A DNA stretch of 64,000 nt from Atopobiaceae bacterium (GTDB lineage: Bacteria; Actinomycetota; Coriobacteriia; Coriobacteriales; Atopobiaceae), in assembly GCA_017510785.1 (NCBI GenBank), contig JAFWMH010000065.1:1-64000 (forward strand), read 5' to 3'. How positions within the stretch are numbered: position 1 is the first letter of the stretch; every line of letters starts with the position of its first letter. This document shows, one piece after another, positions 49,708 to 58,437 of this stretch. The translations under genes were made by a program, and so were the position numbers. The notes beneath the pieces were generated by a model. It was given only the letters and a program-made list of their open reading frames with translations. It was not told where the DNA came from and did no database searches.

Positions 49708-51867
49708 ATGAAGAACGTTGAAGAGTTTGGGAAAAGAGTCGTTGTGAAGAGGGCCTTTTCGCTTGGATTCGCGGTGACAATGGCGTTTAGTGGCATGCCG
49801 TTGCCTGCGCTTGCCGAGGCAGTTGACGAGTCTGCTGCGATTGAGACTGAGTCGGAGGAGGCTGGTGAAGTCTCGCAAGCGGCTCGCGATGCGGCGCTCG
49901 GAATTCAGGGAGAAACCGTTGCCGAAAAGGTTGCTGCTCTCTATGCTCAACTTGCAGGAGTTGAGGTGGGCGAGCCCCTTGAGGATGGCGATGCGGATGC
50001 GGAGGCGCTTGCGGCGCTGAAGGGCGAGGCGTCTACCGCTCGTGGAGTGACGCATGCGTTTGCGCTTGTGGCTGCAGAAGCGGGCATCGAGGCAGTTGAG
50101 GTTACGGGCGCGAACGGACGAACGTGGTGCATGACAAAGGTTGACGGCGTGTGGCGCCATGTTGACCCGGCGGCCGCCGAAAGCGCAAGCGATGCGTCTT
50201 GGCTTGCAATTGCCGACGATGAGTGGGCCCAACGAGTGCCCGATGCCGTGCCGTGGACACTGGCAGATGGAGCCGAAGCGCCGCGAGCCGAGGCTGAGCA
50301 ACAGTCTGCTGAGGGTGAGGATCAAGTCGCGGGCGAGCAGTCTGCTAACACTGAGTCCGGCGAGCAACAACTGGCCGAGGATGAGGCTGAGGGGCAACAA
50401 GTCGTTCCGGACGAGTCGGTGGCTGAGGAGGCTGAGGCAACCGAGCCCGAGTCTTTGGAGATGGCAGAGGAGGAGGCGAAATCGGAGGCCTCCAACAATG
50501 AGAAAGCGGCCGACGAACAATCGCCTCAATCGACGAACTCAAGCCCGAAAACATCCGGCACTGCGCTTGGTGCCGCAAAGACCGACGGCAAGACCAATGG
50601 CACTTCATCCAGCGAAAAGGTCAAGACGGGCGAATCGTCGTCGAAGGGCGTTTCCGCACAAATGTGGAGCCGGGACATACGCGAGGCCACCGTCGCCAAG
50701 ATTGCCAACCAGGCGTACACCGGCAAGGCGATAAAGCCCTCCCCCAAGGTTACTTACAACGGCTGGACCCTCGTGAAGGGCACGGATTACACGCTCTCGT
50801 ACAAGAACAACACGAAGGTCGGCACTGCCACCGTCACGATTACCGGCAAGGGGTCCTTCGAGGGGACGAAGAAGGTAACCTTCAAGATCGTGGCCGCCAA
50901 CGTGCAGTACTACGTACATCGTCAGAACTATGGCGACGAGCCCGCGTGGTCCAAGTCGAATGGCGCACAGTCCGGCACCGTGGGGGAGTCCAAGAGGCTC
51001 GAAGCCATATGGGTACGTCTTGCCGGCAAACGCGTATCGGGTTCCATCCAGTACAACACGCACATCCAACGTATTGGTTGGCAGGGTTGGAAGTCCAACG
51101 GTGCCATGAGCGGTACGCAAGGCATGTCCAGGCGCCTTGAGGGCATTCGCATTCGTCTTACCGGCAACATGGCTAAGACCTACGACGTGTATTATCGCGT
51201 CCACGCTCAAAAGTTTGGATGGATGGGCTGGGCCAAGAACGGTGCCAACGCGGGTACCGCAGGCTACTCCTACCGCCTCGAGGCAATCCAAATCGTGCTT
51301 GTGGCCAAGGGTGGCAAGGCTCCGGCGAAAACGTACAAGGGCGCCACGCAACAGTACGCGAAGCCATTCGCGCAGAAGTCCAGTATCACCCAATCGTACG
51401 AGTCGCTCTACGACGCAACCGTCCGCGCAACTGCCTTATCTGCACAGCGCGCAAATTCGGAATGCAAGTGGCTGTACTATCTTTTCGATATTGACGGCAA
51501 CGGTGTTAAAGAGCTGATTGTATCCAACAAGCGATACACCACGGGTGATACGAAGGTATACACGGTTGTGAAAAGCGGAAACAGCCTCGTCGTGAAGAAC
51601 ATTGGCTCGCCTCGTTGGTTCGGAGGACTGCGCTCTCAACCTATTGTTTCGGGGGGCAAGCTGTACTATAGGTTCAGTGGAACCGGTGGCGTAAAAGAAT
51701 ACTATGTTATGTCGATTAGTGGTGGAAAAGTTCGTGAGTCATCCGTTGGTGCGGTGAGCGGTAGCGGGCTTGCGTCGTACAACGTCTATTCGGTGATTGA
51801 CTCGACGACATCTAACAGGACTATTGACTATGCTGGCTTGCGAAAGGCAGGCAGCGTGTCGCTGTAG
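49708..51867 (+). CDS. Secreted ChW-repeat protein with inactive transglutaminase-like domain
   Basis: 719 residues. Signal peptide 1-37 (cleavage near ALAEA). Residues 60-185 resemble a transglutaminase core (STARGVTHAFALVAAEAGIE, then GANGRTWCMTKVDGVWRHVDPA), but Cys is Thr115 and the His of HAW is Arg138, with only Asp153 kept. An acidic linker (190-315) leads to an Ig-like YTGKAIKPSPKVTYNG module (335-393). Three clostridial hydrophobic-W repeats follow (about 400-535; SNGAQSGTVG, SNGAMSGTQG and KNGANAGTAG cores). The C-terminal domain (570-719) holds FDIDGNGVKELIV, a calcium-loop-like motif. No sorting signal is present; ChW modules may retain it at the surface. Confidence 0.82.
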   Translation: MKNVEEFGKRVVVKRAFSLGFAVTMAFSGMPLPALAEAVDESAAIETESEEAGEVSQAARDAALGIQGETVAEKVAALYAQLAGVEVGEPLEDGDADAEALAALKGEASTARGVTHAFALVAAEAGIEAVEVTGANGRTWCMTKVDGVWRHVDPAAAESASDASWLAIADDEWAQRVPDAVPWTLADGAEAPRAEAEQQSAEGEDQVAGEQSANTESGEQQLAEDEAEGQQVVPDESVAEEAEATEPESLEMAEEEAKSEASNNEKAADEQSPQSTNSSPKTSGTALGAAKTDGKTNGTSSSEKVKTGESSSKGVSAQMWSRDIREATVAKIANQAYTGKAIKPSPKVTYNGWTLVKGTDYTLSYKNNTKVGTATVTITGKGSFEGTKKVTFKIVAANVQYYVHRQNYGDEPAWSKSNGAQSGTVGESKRLEAIWVRLAGKRVSGSIQYNTHIQRIGWQGWKSNGAMSGTQGMSRRLEGIRIRLTGNMAKTYDVYYRVHAQKFGWMGWAKNGANAGTAGYSYRLEAIQIVLVAKGGKAPAKTYKGATQQYAKPFAQKSSITQSYESLYDATVRATALSAQRANSECKWLYYLFDIDGNGVKELIVSNKRYTTGDTKVYTVVKSGNSLVVKNIGSPRWFGGLRSQPIVSGGKLYYRFSGTGGVKEYYVMSISGGKVRESSVGAVSGSGLASYNVYSVIDSTTSNRTIDYAGLRKAGSVSL

Positions 51868-51906
51868 CTGAGAACAGTATGAGCACGATTCCTCTAGGCT
51901 ACGCAC

Positions 51907-51940
51907 GGGGCATGGCTCGCGTTAGGGCGGGCCATGCCCC
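51907..51940 (+). terminator. Hairpin after the ChW protein gene, candidate terminator
   Basis: GGGGCATGGC (51907-51916) pairs with GCCATGCCCC (51931-51940) across a 14-nt loop, 39 bp after the stop. No T-run follows, so termination is only plausible. Confidence 0.4.
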
Positions 51941-51950
51941 GTCCTATAGT

Positions 51951-52100
51951 GCCCACTTAGCCCCGGTTTTGTCTGCTAAACGTCCCCGCCAGCACACGGC
52001 CTCATCTTGTGTGCTGCGGGTGCCACTTAGGCTCGGTTTTGTCCGCTAAATGGCCCTTCCAGCACACAGGCTTGACCTGTGTGTCGGCAGACCCACTTGG
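51951..52100. repeat. Three repeat units with exact 70-bp period
   Basis: CACTTAG or CACTTGG occurs at 51954, 52024 and 52094, exactly 70 bp apart. The first two units share a CGGTTTTGTCTGCTAA-type block (one base differs in unit 2), followed by a variable hairpin (CAGCACAC...GTGTGCTG; CACACAGG...CCTGTGTG). A 16-bp block CGGTTTTGTCTGCTAA recurs inverted at 55262-55277. The 379-bp gap 51868-52246 holds no gene beyond this. Confidence 0.75.
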
Positions 52101-52162
52101 CCCCGCCTTTTCAAAAACCCAACGTGCCACGAGCCGTCCTACGCTACGATTGCGTTGTGTAA

Positions 52163-53917
<1,755 letters not shown>

Positions 53918-53928
53918 TGGTGGTCCCC

Positions 53929-54006
53929 GCGCTTGCGGCGCCCGCCCAGAGCGACGGGTTCATCGCCTGCAAAAGGGCTGTGGAGTCCGGCGCTTGCGGC
54001 GCCCGC
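53929..54006. repeat. Two direct copies of a 17-bp GC-rich element
   Basis: GCGCTTGCGGCGCCCGC at 53929-53945 and 53990-54006, a 61-bp spacing, in the gap before the recombinase gene. It contains the GGCGCC palindrome. No function can be assigned. Confidence 0.7.
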
Positions 54007-54083
54007 GATGGACATATGCGGCGTAATAGCATCCGGAAGCTACTTGGCGGTATGTACTTGTCAACAGAAGAGGGGAGAAGACT

Positions 54084-54989
54084 TTGAACCTTGCAGAGGC
54101 GCGTGAGGAATATTTGGCGTATTTGGCGGTGGAGCGTGGGAGTGCCGAGAACACGATTGAGGCATACGGCCGCGACCTTGCGCGCTATGTTCGACACCTT
54201 GCAGATGAGGGCATTGAGGATGCAGATGACGTGACTACGCAGGATGTGGAGGGGTTTGTTGCGCTGATGTTTTCGCTGGACTACGCGGCATCCTCTGCCG
54301 ATCGGGCGCTTATGGCAGTGCGCGGCCTCCATAAGTTTTTGTCTGCTGAGGGATTGGCGCGCACGAATCCTGCCAAACGGGTGCTCGCGCCCAAGAACGA
54401 GTCGCGCTTGCCCGATGTGCTTTCCATCGACGAGGCGCGTGCGTTGATGGAGCAGCCCTTTGCGCCGACGGCAGCCGGCATGCGCGACCACGCGATTCTT
54501 GAGGTGCTTTATGGCTGTGGGTTGCGGGTGTCGGAGCTTGTTGGACTTGACCGGCGGGAGGCGTTGCTCGAGGAGGAGTTGCTCCTCGTGCTTGGCAAGG
54601 GCTCGAAGGAACGGGTGGTGCCCATTTCTGGTGCTGCGATGCATGCGTTGGTTGCCTATTTGGATGCAGGGCGACCGCAGCTCGTTCGGGCGGCGCGACC
54701 AACGGATGCGGTGTTTCTCAACGTGCGCGGAGGCAGGCTTAGCCGACAGTCGGTTCATACGCTGTGCGAGAAGTATGGTCGATTGGTGGGCATAAAGGGC
54801 CTTCATCCTCATACGCTGCGGCACAGCTATGCCACCCACCTTGTGGAGGGTGGCGCCGACTTGCGCGTGGTTCAGGAGCTCCTGGGGCATGCGAGCATCG
54901 CCACTACACAGATTTACTCTCATGTGGATCGCACCCATGTGCGCTTCGAGTATCTTACGGCTCATCCGCGCGCAAAGCTTGGGGCTTGA
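54084..54989 (+). CDS. Tyrosine recombinase XerC/XerD type
   Basis: 301 residues from TTG 54084 (GGGGAGAAGACT upstream). SAM-like N-domain (AREEYLAYLAVERGSAENTI), then the catalytic domain with all residues: Arg148 (YGCGLRVSEL), Lys172 (LGKGSKERVVPI), His243 and Arg246 (HPHTLRHSYATHL), His269 (LLGHASIATTQ) and Tyr278 (IYSHV). Size and sequence fit the chromosome-dimer resolvases that act at dif. Only one Xer gene is in the window, and no adjacent integrative element is seen, so a housekeeping role is likeliest. Whether it is XerC or XerD is open. Confidence 0.9.
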   Translation: MNLAEAREEYLAYLAVERGSAENTIEAYGRDLARYVRHLADEGIEDADDVTTQDVEGFVALMFSLDYAASSADRALMAVRGLHKFLSAEGLARTNPAKRVLAPKNESRLPDVLSIDEARALMEQPFAPTAAGMRDHAILEVLYGCGLRVSELVGLDRREALLEEELLLVLGKGSKERVVPISGAAMHALVAYLDAGRPQLVRAARPTDAVFLNVRGGRLSRQSVHTLCEKYGRLVGIKGLHPHTLRHSYATHLVEGGADLRVVQELLGHASIATTQIYSHVDRTHVRFEYLTAHPRAKLGA

Positions 54990-55054
54990 GAGGCTGTCGT
55001 TCGTGCGGGTCTTTTCGAGTGGCCGTTTAACGGGACAGGATCAAAAAAACATAT

Positions 55055-55098
55055 GCGCCGAAGGCGTTTCCCAGTTGCGCCGAAGGCGTTTCCCAGTT
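55055..55098. repeat. Tandem duplication of a 22-bp unit
   Basis: The unit GCGCCGAAGGCGTTTCCCAG plus TT occurs twice head to tail (55055-55076 and 55077-55098). It lies 65 bp past the recombinase stop, at the start of a 1.3-kb stretch (54990-56318) without any gene I can support. Confidence 0.75.
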
Positions 55099-55249
55099 GC
55101 GACCATGCCACCGTACGCGGCGGCACAGACGAGCATGGAAATGGTCGTTCATGACGTACACCTATCGCGGGCGGCAATTTCCACACTTGCAGAGAAATGC
55201 TGCCTCAGGCTCTCAACGCGTCGACATCACACGGAATTGCGACCTGAGC

Positions 55250-55790
55250 TAATGGGGCCACTTAGCAGACAAAACCGTGGGCAAAAGTGTCCCAGACGGC
55301 ACCCAATGAGGGATGGGTGCCAAACGGGACATATACGGGCCCGCGCCCTTGTCCAAACGGCACAAACGACACCCAATGTTAGGGATGGGTGCCAAATGGG
55401 ACATTTAGGGGACATAACCGCGGCAAAAGTGTCCCAGACGGCACCCATTAGCCGGGATGGGGATTTGCGCCCCTTTGGCACCCAACGTTCGCGATGGGTG
55501 CCATCAGCGTCCATATAGCAGACAAGCCCAGCCTATCCGGCACCCTTTGGCACCCAACGTTCGCGATGGGTGCCATCAGCACCCGAATAGCCTGCGCGGC
55601 GCACCTATCCGGCACCTTTTGGCACCCAACGCCACAACCCTTTGGCACCCAACGCAACAACGGGTGCCGGTGGGGCCCGAATAGCAGACAAGCCCGTGCT
55701 ATCCGGCACCCATTAGCGGGGATGGGTGCCAAACGGGACACTTAGAAGGCGAAACCGCAGGCAAAACAGCGCAAACGACACCCATTCGTA
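55250..55790. repeat. Long array of about 70-bp hairpin units (GGTGCCAAACGGGACA family)
   Basis: At least seven units related to those at 20767-20960. Typical palindrome: TGTCCCAGACGGCACCCA, an 8-12 nt loop, TGGGTGCCAAACGGGACA. A 37-bp segment at 55472-55508 recurs exactly at 55544-55580, a 72-bp period. Connector blocks TAGCAGACAAAACC or TAGCAGACAAGCCC occur at least three times. Some units have lost the outer GGGACA arm. No coding signal or flanking transposase is seen. Confidence 0.78.
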
Positions 55791-55791
55791 T

Positions 55792-55925
55792 CCCGTGCCG
55801 ATCCGTTCGAGACCCGCTTCTCGGTGACGGTTTGCCGCGCCTACGTCGACCCCGTGCCGCACGTCGCGACCGACCCCGTGCCGATTCGTTCGAGCCCCGC
55901 TACGCTCGGTGACAGTTTGGCGCGC
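55792..55925. repeat. Two diverged copies of an about 50-bp element
   Basis: A segment beginning CCCGTGCCGATCCGTTCGAG at 55792-55840 recurs at 55875-55925 with several substitutions and ends in GACGGTTTGCCGCGC or GACAGTTTGGCGCGC. It lies directly after the hairpin array. Confidence 0.65.
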
Positions 55926-55928
55926 TGC

Positions 55929-56007
55929 ACCCCACGCCGACCCCCACACCGCACCCCACACCGACCCCCACACCGACCCCCACACCGCAACCCACACCGA
56001 CCCCCAC
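55929..56007. repeat. 12-bp C-rich minisatellite, six units
   Basis: Units of the type CCCCCACACCGA or ACCCCACACCGC run head to tail from 55929 to 56000, with a partial seventh unit. One strand is almost free of G apart from the CCG of each unit. Frames through it encode only Pro/His/Arg repeats, so it is not read as a gene. Confidence 0.8.
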
Positions 56008-56123
56008 GGGCCGCTCTGCGTAGCGGTGCGTCCACATTTCCTACACAATTTGTTCTTTTAGTCCCACGCGCCCAAGCTGGGAGCTTGTGCGCCCCATGCT
56101 GGTAACCCCACAACATCTTGGGC

Positions 56124-56202
56124 ATGGGGCGTTCGATTGAAAAGTGGGGCAAAAAACAATTTGGGGGGAGAGAGTGGGGGAAAGTGTGGAAAGGTGTATG
56201 AT
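56124..56202 (+). promoter_or_regulatory. MraZ-box array and -10 of the division/cell wall operon
   Basis: GTG triplets in G-rich context recur at exactly 10-bp phase: 56174 (GTGGGG), 56184 (GTGTGG) and 56194 (GTGTAT). A further GTGGGG at 56144 and an ATGGGG at 56124 are in the same phase. MraZ is known to bind such 10-bp-spaced direct repeats upstream of its own gene. TATGAT (56197-56202) can serve as -10, giving a leader of about 110 nt before mraZ. Confidence 0.7.
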
Positions 56203-56318
56203 GGGTTCACGCATTCGGGGGAGGGAATCCCTCGTGGGAAGGCCGAGCACCACACACGAAGCCAAAACGCAGTACTACACAGCCAGGCTTTCCACGCAAG
56301 AGCATGAGGGGACGTGGG

Positions 56319-56762
56319 ATGTACCTAACAGGTTCCAAGCAATTCAACTTGGACTCCAAGGGACGTCTCACTCTGCCCGCGACGTACCGCAAGGACTTCG
56401 ACGGACAAGTCATCCTCATCCCGCTCACGGATGCACTGTACGGATTCACGCCCGAAGGCTTCGGCCAATGGGTGCAGAGCTTCTTCGAGAAGGACGGGAA
56501 GAAGTTCGAACCGGGAAACCGGCGTCAGGTTGCCCTGAGGCGCAAGCTAACGGGCAGTGCCGTGACGGTCGACATCGACTCTGCGGGGCGCATTGCGCTC
56601 GGTAAGGTGGATGCCGCGAAGCGCGAAAAGCTTGGCCTCAAGCGCGACGTTACGGTGGTAGGCGTGGTCGACCACTTCGAGGTGTGGAACACCGAGCGGT
56701 GGGAGATTGAGAGCGCCGCGCTTGACGACGATCTCGACGCGCTCATGTACGACGATGACTAG
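56319..56762 (+). CDS. mraZ: Transcriptional regulator MraZ
   Basis: 147 residues from ATG 56319, typical length. Two SpoVT/AbrB-like halves, each with the DxxGR signature: FNLDSKGRLTLPATYRKDF and VDIDSAGRIALGKVDAAK. It forms rings and represses or modulates the dcw operon by binding the repeats upstream. The acidic tail (LDDDLDALMYDDD) is longer than usual. It is the first gene of the cluster; rsmH follows after 12 bp. Confidence 0.95.
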   Translation: MYLTGSKQFNLDSKGRLTLPATYRKDFDGQVILIPLTDALYGFTPEGFGQWVQSFFEKDGKKFEPGNRRQVALRRKLTGSAVTVDIDSAGRIALGKVDAAKREKLGLKRDVTVVGVVDHFEVWNTERWEIESAALDDDLDALMYDDD

Positions 56763-56774
56763 GGAGTGGATGTT

Positions 56775-57752
56775 TTGACAAGCGAATATCGGCATGTTCC
56801 CGTAATGCTCGAGGAGGTTGTGCAGGCACTCGCCCCCGCACCAGGTGAGGTCGTGTGCGATTGCACGCTTGGAGGAGCCGGACATAGCGTTGCACTTGCA
56901 CGCAAAGTGGCACCAAATGGCCTCTCCATCGGGATCGACCAGGACGATATGGCGCTCGAAGCGGCTGCAGCGCGGTTTTCGCGCGAGGTCCCCGAGGCCA
57001 ACATGCGGTTGCTCAAGGGAAACTTCGCCAACCTCGACGAGCTTCTCGTTGAGGCGGAGGTTCCGGGAGTTGACTGCTTTCTTTTCGACCTGGGCGTCTC
57101 GAGCCCACAACTCGATATCCCCGAACGGGGCTTCTCGTATCACGAGGATGCTCCACTCGACATGCGCATGGACCCGGGTAACCAAACCCTAACCGCAGCT
57201 GAGGTCATAAACACCTACAACGAAGCCGACCTCGCCCGGATTCTGCGAACCTTTGGGGACGAGCGCCACGCAACGCGCATCGCTCGCGCCGTCGTGCGGG
57301 AGCGCGCGCAAGCGCCAATCGAGTCGTGTGCGCATCTTGCCGAGGTCGTGCGCAATGCCATACCCGCGCGCGACCGCCGACACGGACGTCACCCGGCACG
57401 GAGGACGTTTCAGGCCATTCGCATTGAAGTGAACGGAGAACTCGAGGCGCTCGAGCGCGGGCTTGAGGCGGCGATTCGCTGGGCTAATCCCGGCGGCAGG
57501 ATTTGCGTGATTAGTTACCACTCGCTCGAAGACCGCATTACGAAGCGCATCTTTGGCAAGATGAGCCAAGGCTGCATTTGTCCGCCGGATCTTCCGGTGT
57601 GTGCGTGCGGACACGTGCCGATAATCGAAGTCAAAACGAGGAGGGCGCTCAAGGCGTCGGCGGAGGAGGTAGCATCGAATCCTCGTGCCCGAAGCGCACT
57701 CATGCGGGTGGCTAGGAAGCTGGACACCTCCCGCACAGTATTTGTAGCATAA
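56775..57752 (+). CDS. rsmH: 16S rRNA (cytosine-1402-N4)-methyltransferase
   Basis: 325 residues from TTG 56775, which AGGGAG at 56761-56766 fits best; GTG 56766 is an alternative but overlaps that site. Family motifs: YRHVPVMLEEVVQAL, the SAM loop VCDCTLGGAGHSVALA, GIDQDDMALEAA, LFDLGVSSPQLD, GFSYHEDAPLDMRMD and VISYHSLEDRITKR. The CxC region (CICPPDLPVCACG) is also present. It methylates C1402 of the ribosomal P site. Confidence 0.95.
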   Translation: MTSEYRHVPVMLEEVVQALAPAPGEVVCDCTLGGAGHSVALARKVAPNGLSIGIDQDDMALEAAAARFSREVPEANMRLLKGNFANLDELLVEAEVPGVDCFLFDLGVSSPQLDIPERGFSYHEDAPLDMRMDPGNQTLTAAEVINTYNEADLARILRTFGDERHATRIARAVVRERAQAPIESCAHLAEVVRNAIPARDRRHGRHPARRTFQAIRIEVNGELEALERGLEAAIRWANPGGRICVISYHSLEDRITKRIFGKMSQGCICPPDLPVCACGHVPIIEVKTRRALKASAEEVASNPRARSALMRVARKLDTSRTVFVA

Positions 57753-57805
57753 ACGAAGTAGTTCGAGCCGTGCGGGCGCTGCCAGCCGGGAAGGGACGTG
57801 GCAAG

Positions 57806-58198
57806 ATGACATACGACGGTTCCTTGGCCCGCCAGTTGGACCAGTATTCTGTTGAGAACGCGCGCGAGTCGATGGTTGCCTACGAAGGGGGCGGCTTGGA
57901 TGCGCGGGCGCGTGCCGGGGTTTCGGCGACGTTCATTCCGCGTGCCGTCCTCCTGCTTGTTATTGTGTTTGCGCTGTGCTGCATCGGTGCCGCGCGCGTT
58001 GCGCTCACGTCTGGCACGGTTGCCATTCTCCAGCGCAACGAGCAACTCACGTCGCAGATAAGCGACATCCGCACGCTTAACAGCGACCTTCAAATCGAGC
58101 GCTCGCTCTTCTCGGGCTCCGATCGCATTGGTCGCATTGCCACGCAAAACCTTGGCATGGTCCATGCCAATGAGGTCGAGCTCCTCCAGCTTGGATAG
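57806..58198 (+). CDS. FtsL-like small division membrane protein
   Basis: 130 residues from ATG 57806. An N-terminal cytoplasmic part (about 43), one membrane span (44-68, IPRAVLLLVIVFALCCIGAA) and an extracytoplasmic coiled coil (QRNEQLTSQISDIRTLNSDL) ending in RIGRIATQNLGMVHANEVEL. The size, topology, closing motif and position between rsmH and the PBP gene match FtsL, which forms the FtsQLB complex. Sequence identity in this family is always low, so the call rests on layout. Confidence 0.8.
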   Translation: MTYDGSLARQLDQYSVENARESMVAYEGGGLDARARAGVSATFIPRAVLLLVIVFALCCIGAARVALTSGTVAILQRNEQLTSQISDIRTLNSDLQIERSLFSGSDRIGRIATQNLGMVHANEVELLQLG

Positions 58199-58234
58199 AG
58201 GCCGGCCTTGTTACGGTGTTGGGCGGGAAACGAG

Positions 58235-58355
58235 TGCAGTTCGATGGCTCGACCTGAAGAGCTCTGTTTGCGCCTCTCGCGCACAGAAACGCTTGTGCGT
58301 GAGAGCTACTGCAGTTCGATGGCTCGACCTGCAGAGCTTTGTTTGCGCCTCTCGC
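58235..58355. repeat. 46-bp direct repeat between ftsL and the PBP gene
   Basis: A 46-bp segment starting TGCAGTTCGATGGCTCGACC occurs at 58235-58280 and 58310-58355 with two mismatches, a 75-bp period. Between the copies lies an imperfect palindrome (CTCTCGCGCAC...GTGCGTGAGAG). The 239-bp gap splits an otherwise tight operon. Confidence 0.8.
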
Positions 58356-58437
58356 ACGGGAGGCAGCTTGCGGGCGGGGGAGTCACCGCGCAGGGCGCTT
58401 CTCTCTTTTCGCCACGTTCGGCCGGAGATGAGGTGGC

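Noticed and set aside
55250..55790. CRISPR array
   Set aside because: Units are palindromic, diverged and about 70 bp without uniform spacers, and no cas gene is in the window.
55929..56007. Proline/histidine repeat protein encoded by the C-rich tract
   Set aside because: The frame has no upstream ribosome site and reads out of a repeat array; a non-coding minisatellite is simpler.
54084..56318. Integrative element bounded by the tyrosine recombinase
   Set aside because: No excisionase, cargo genes, tRNA target or flanking att repeats are seen; the protein looks like a housekeeping Xer enzyme.
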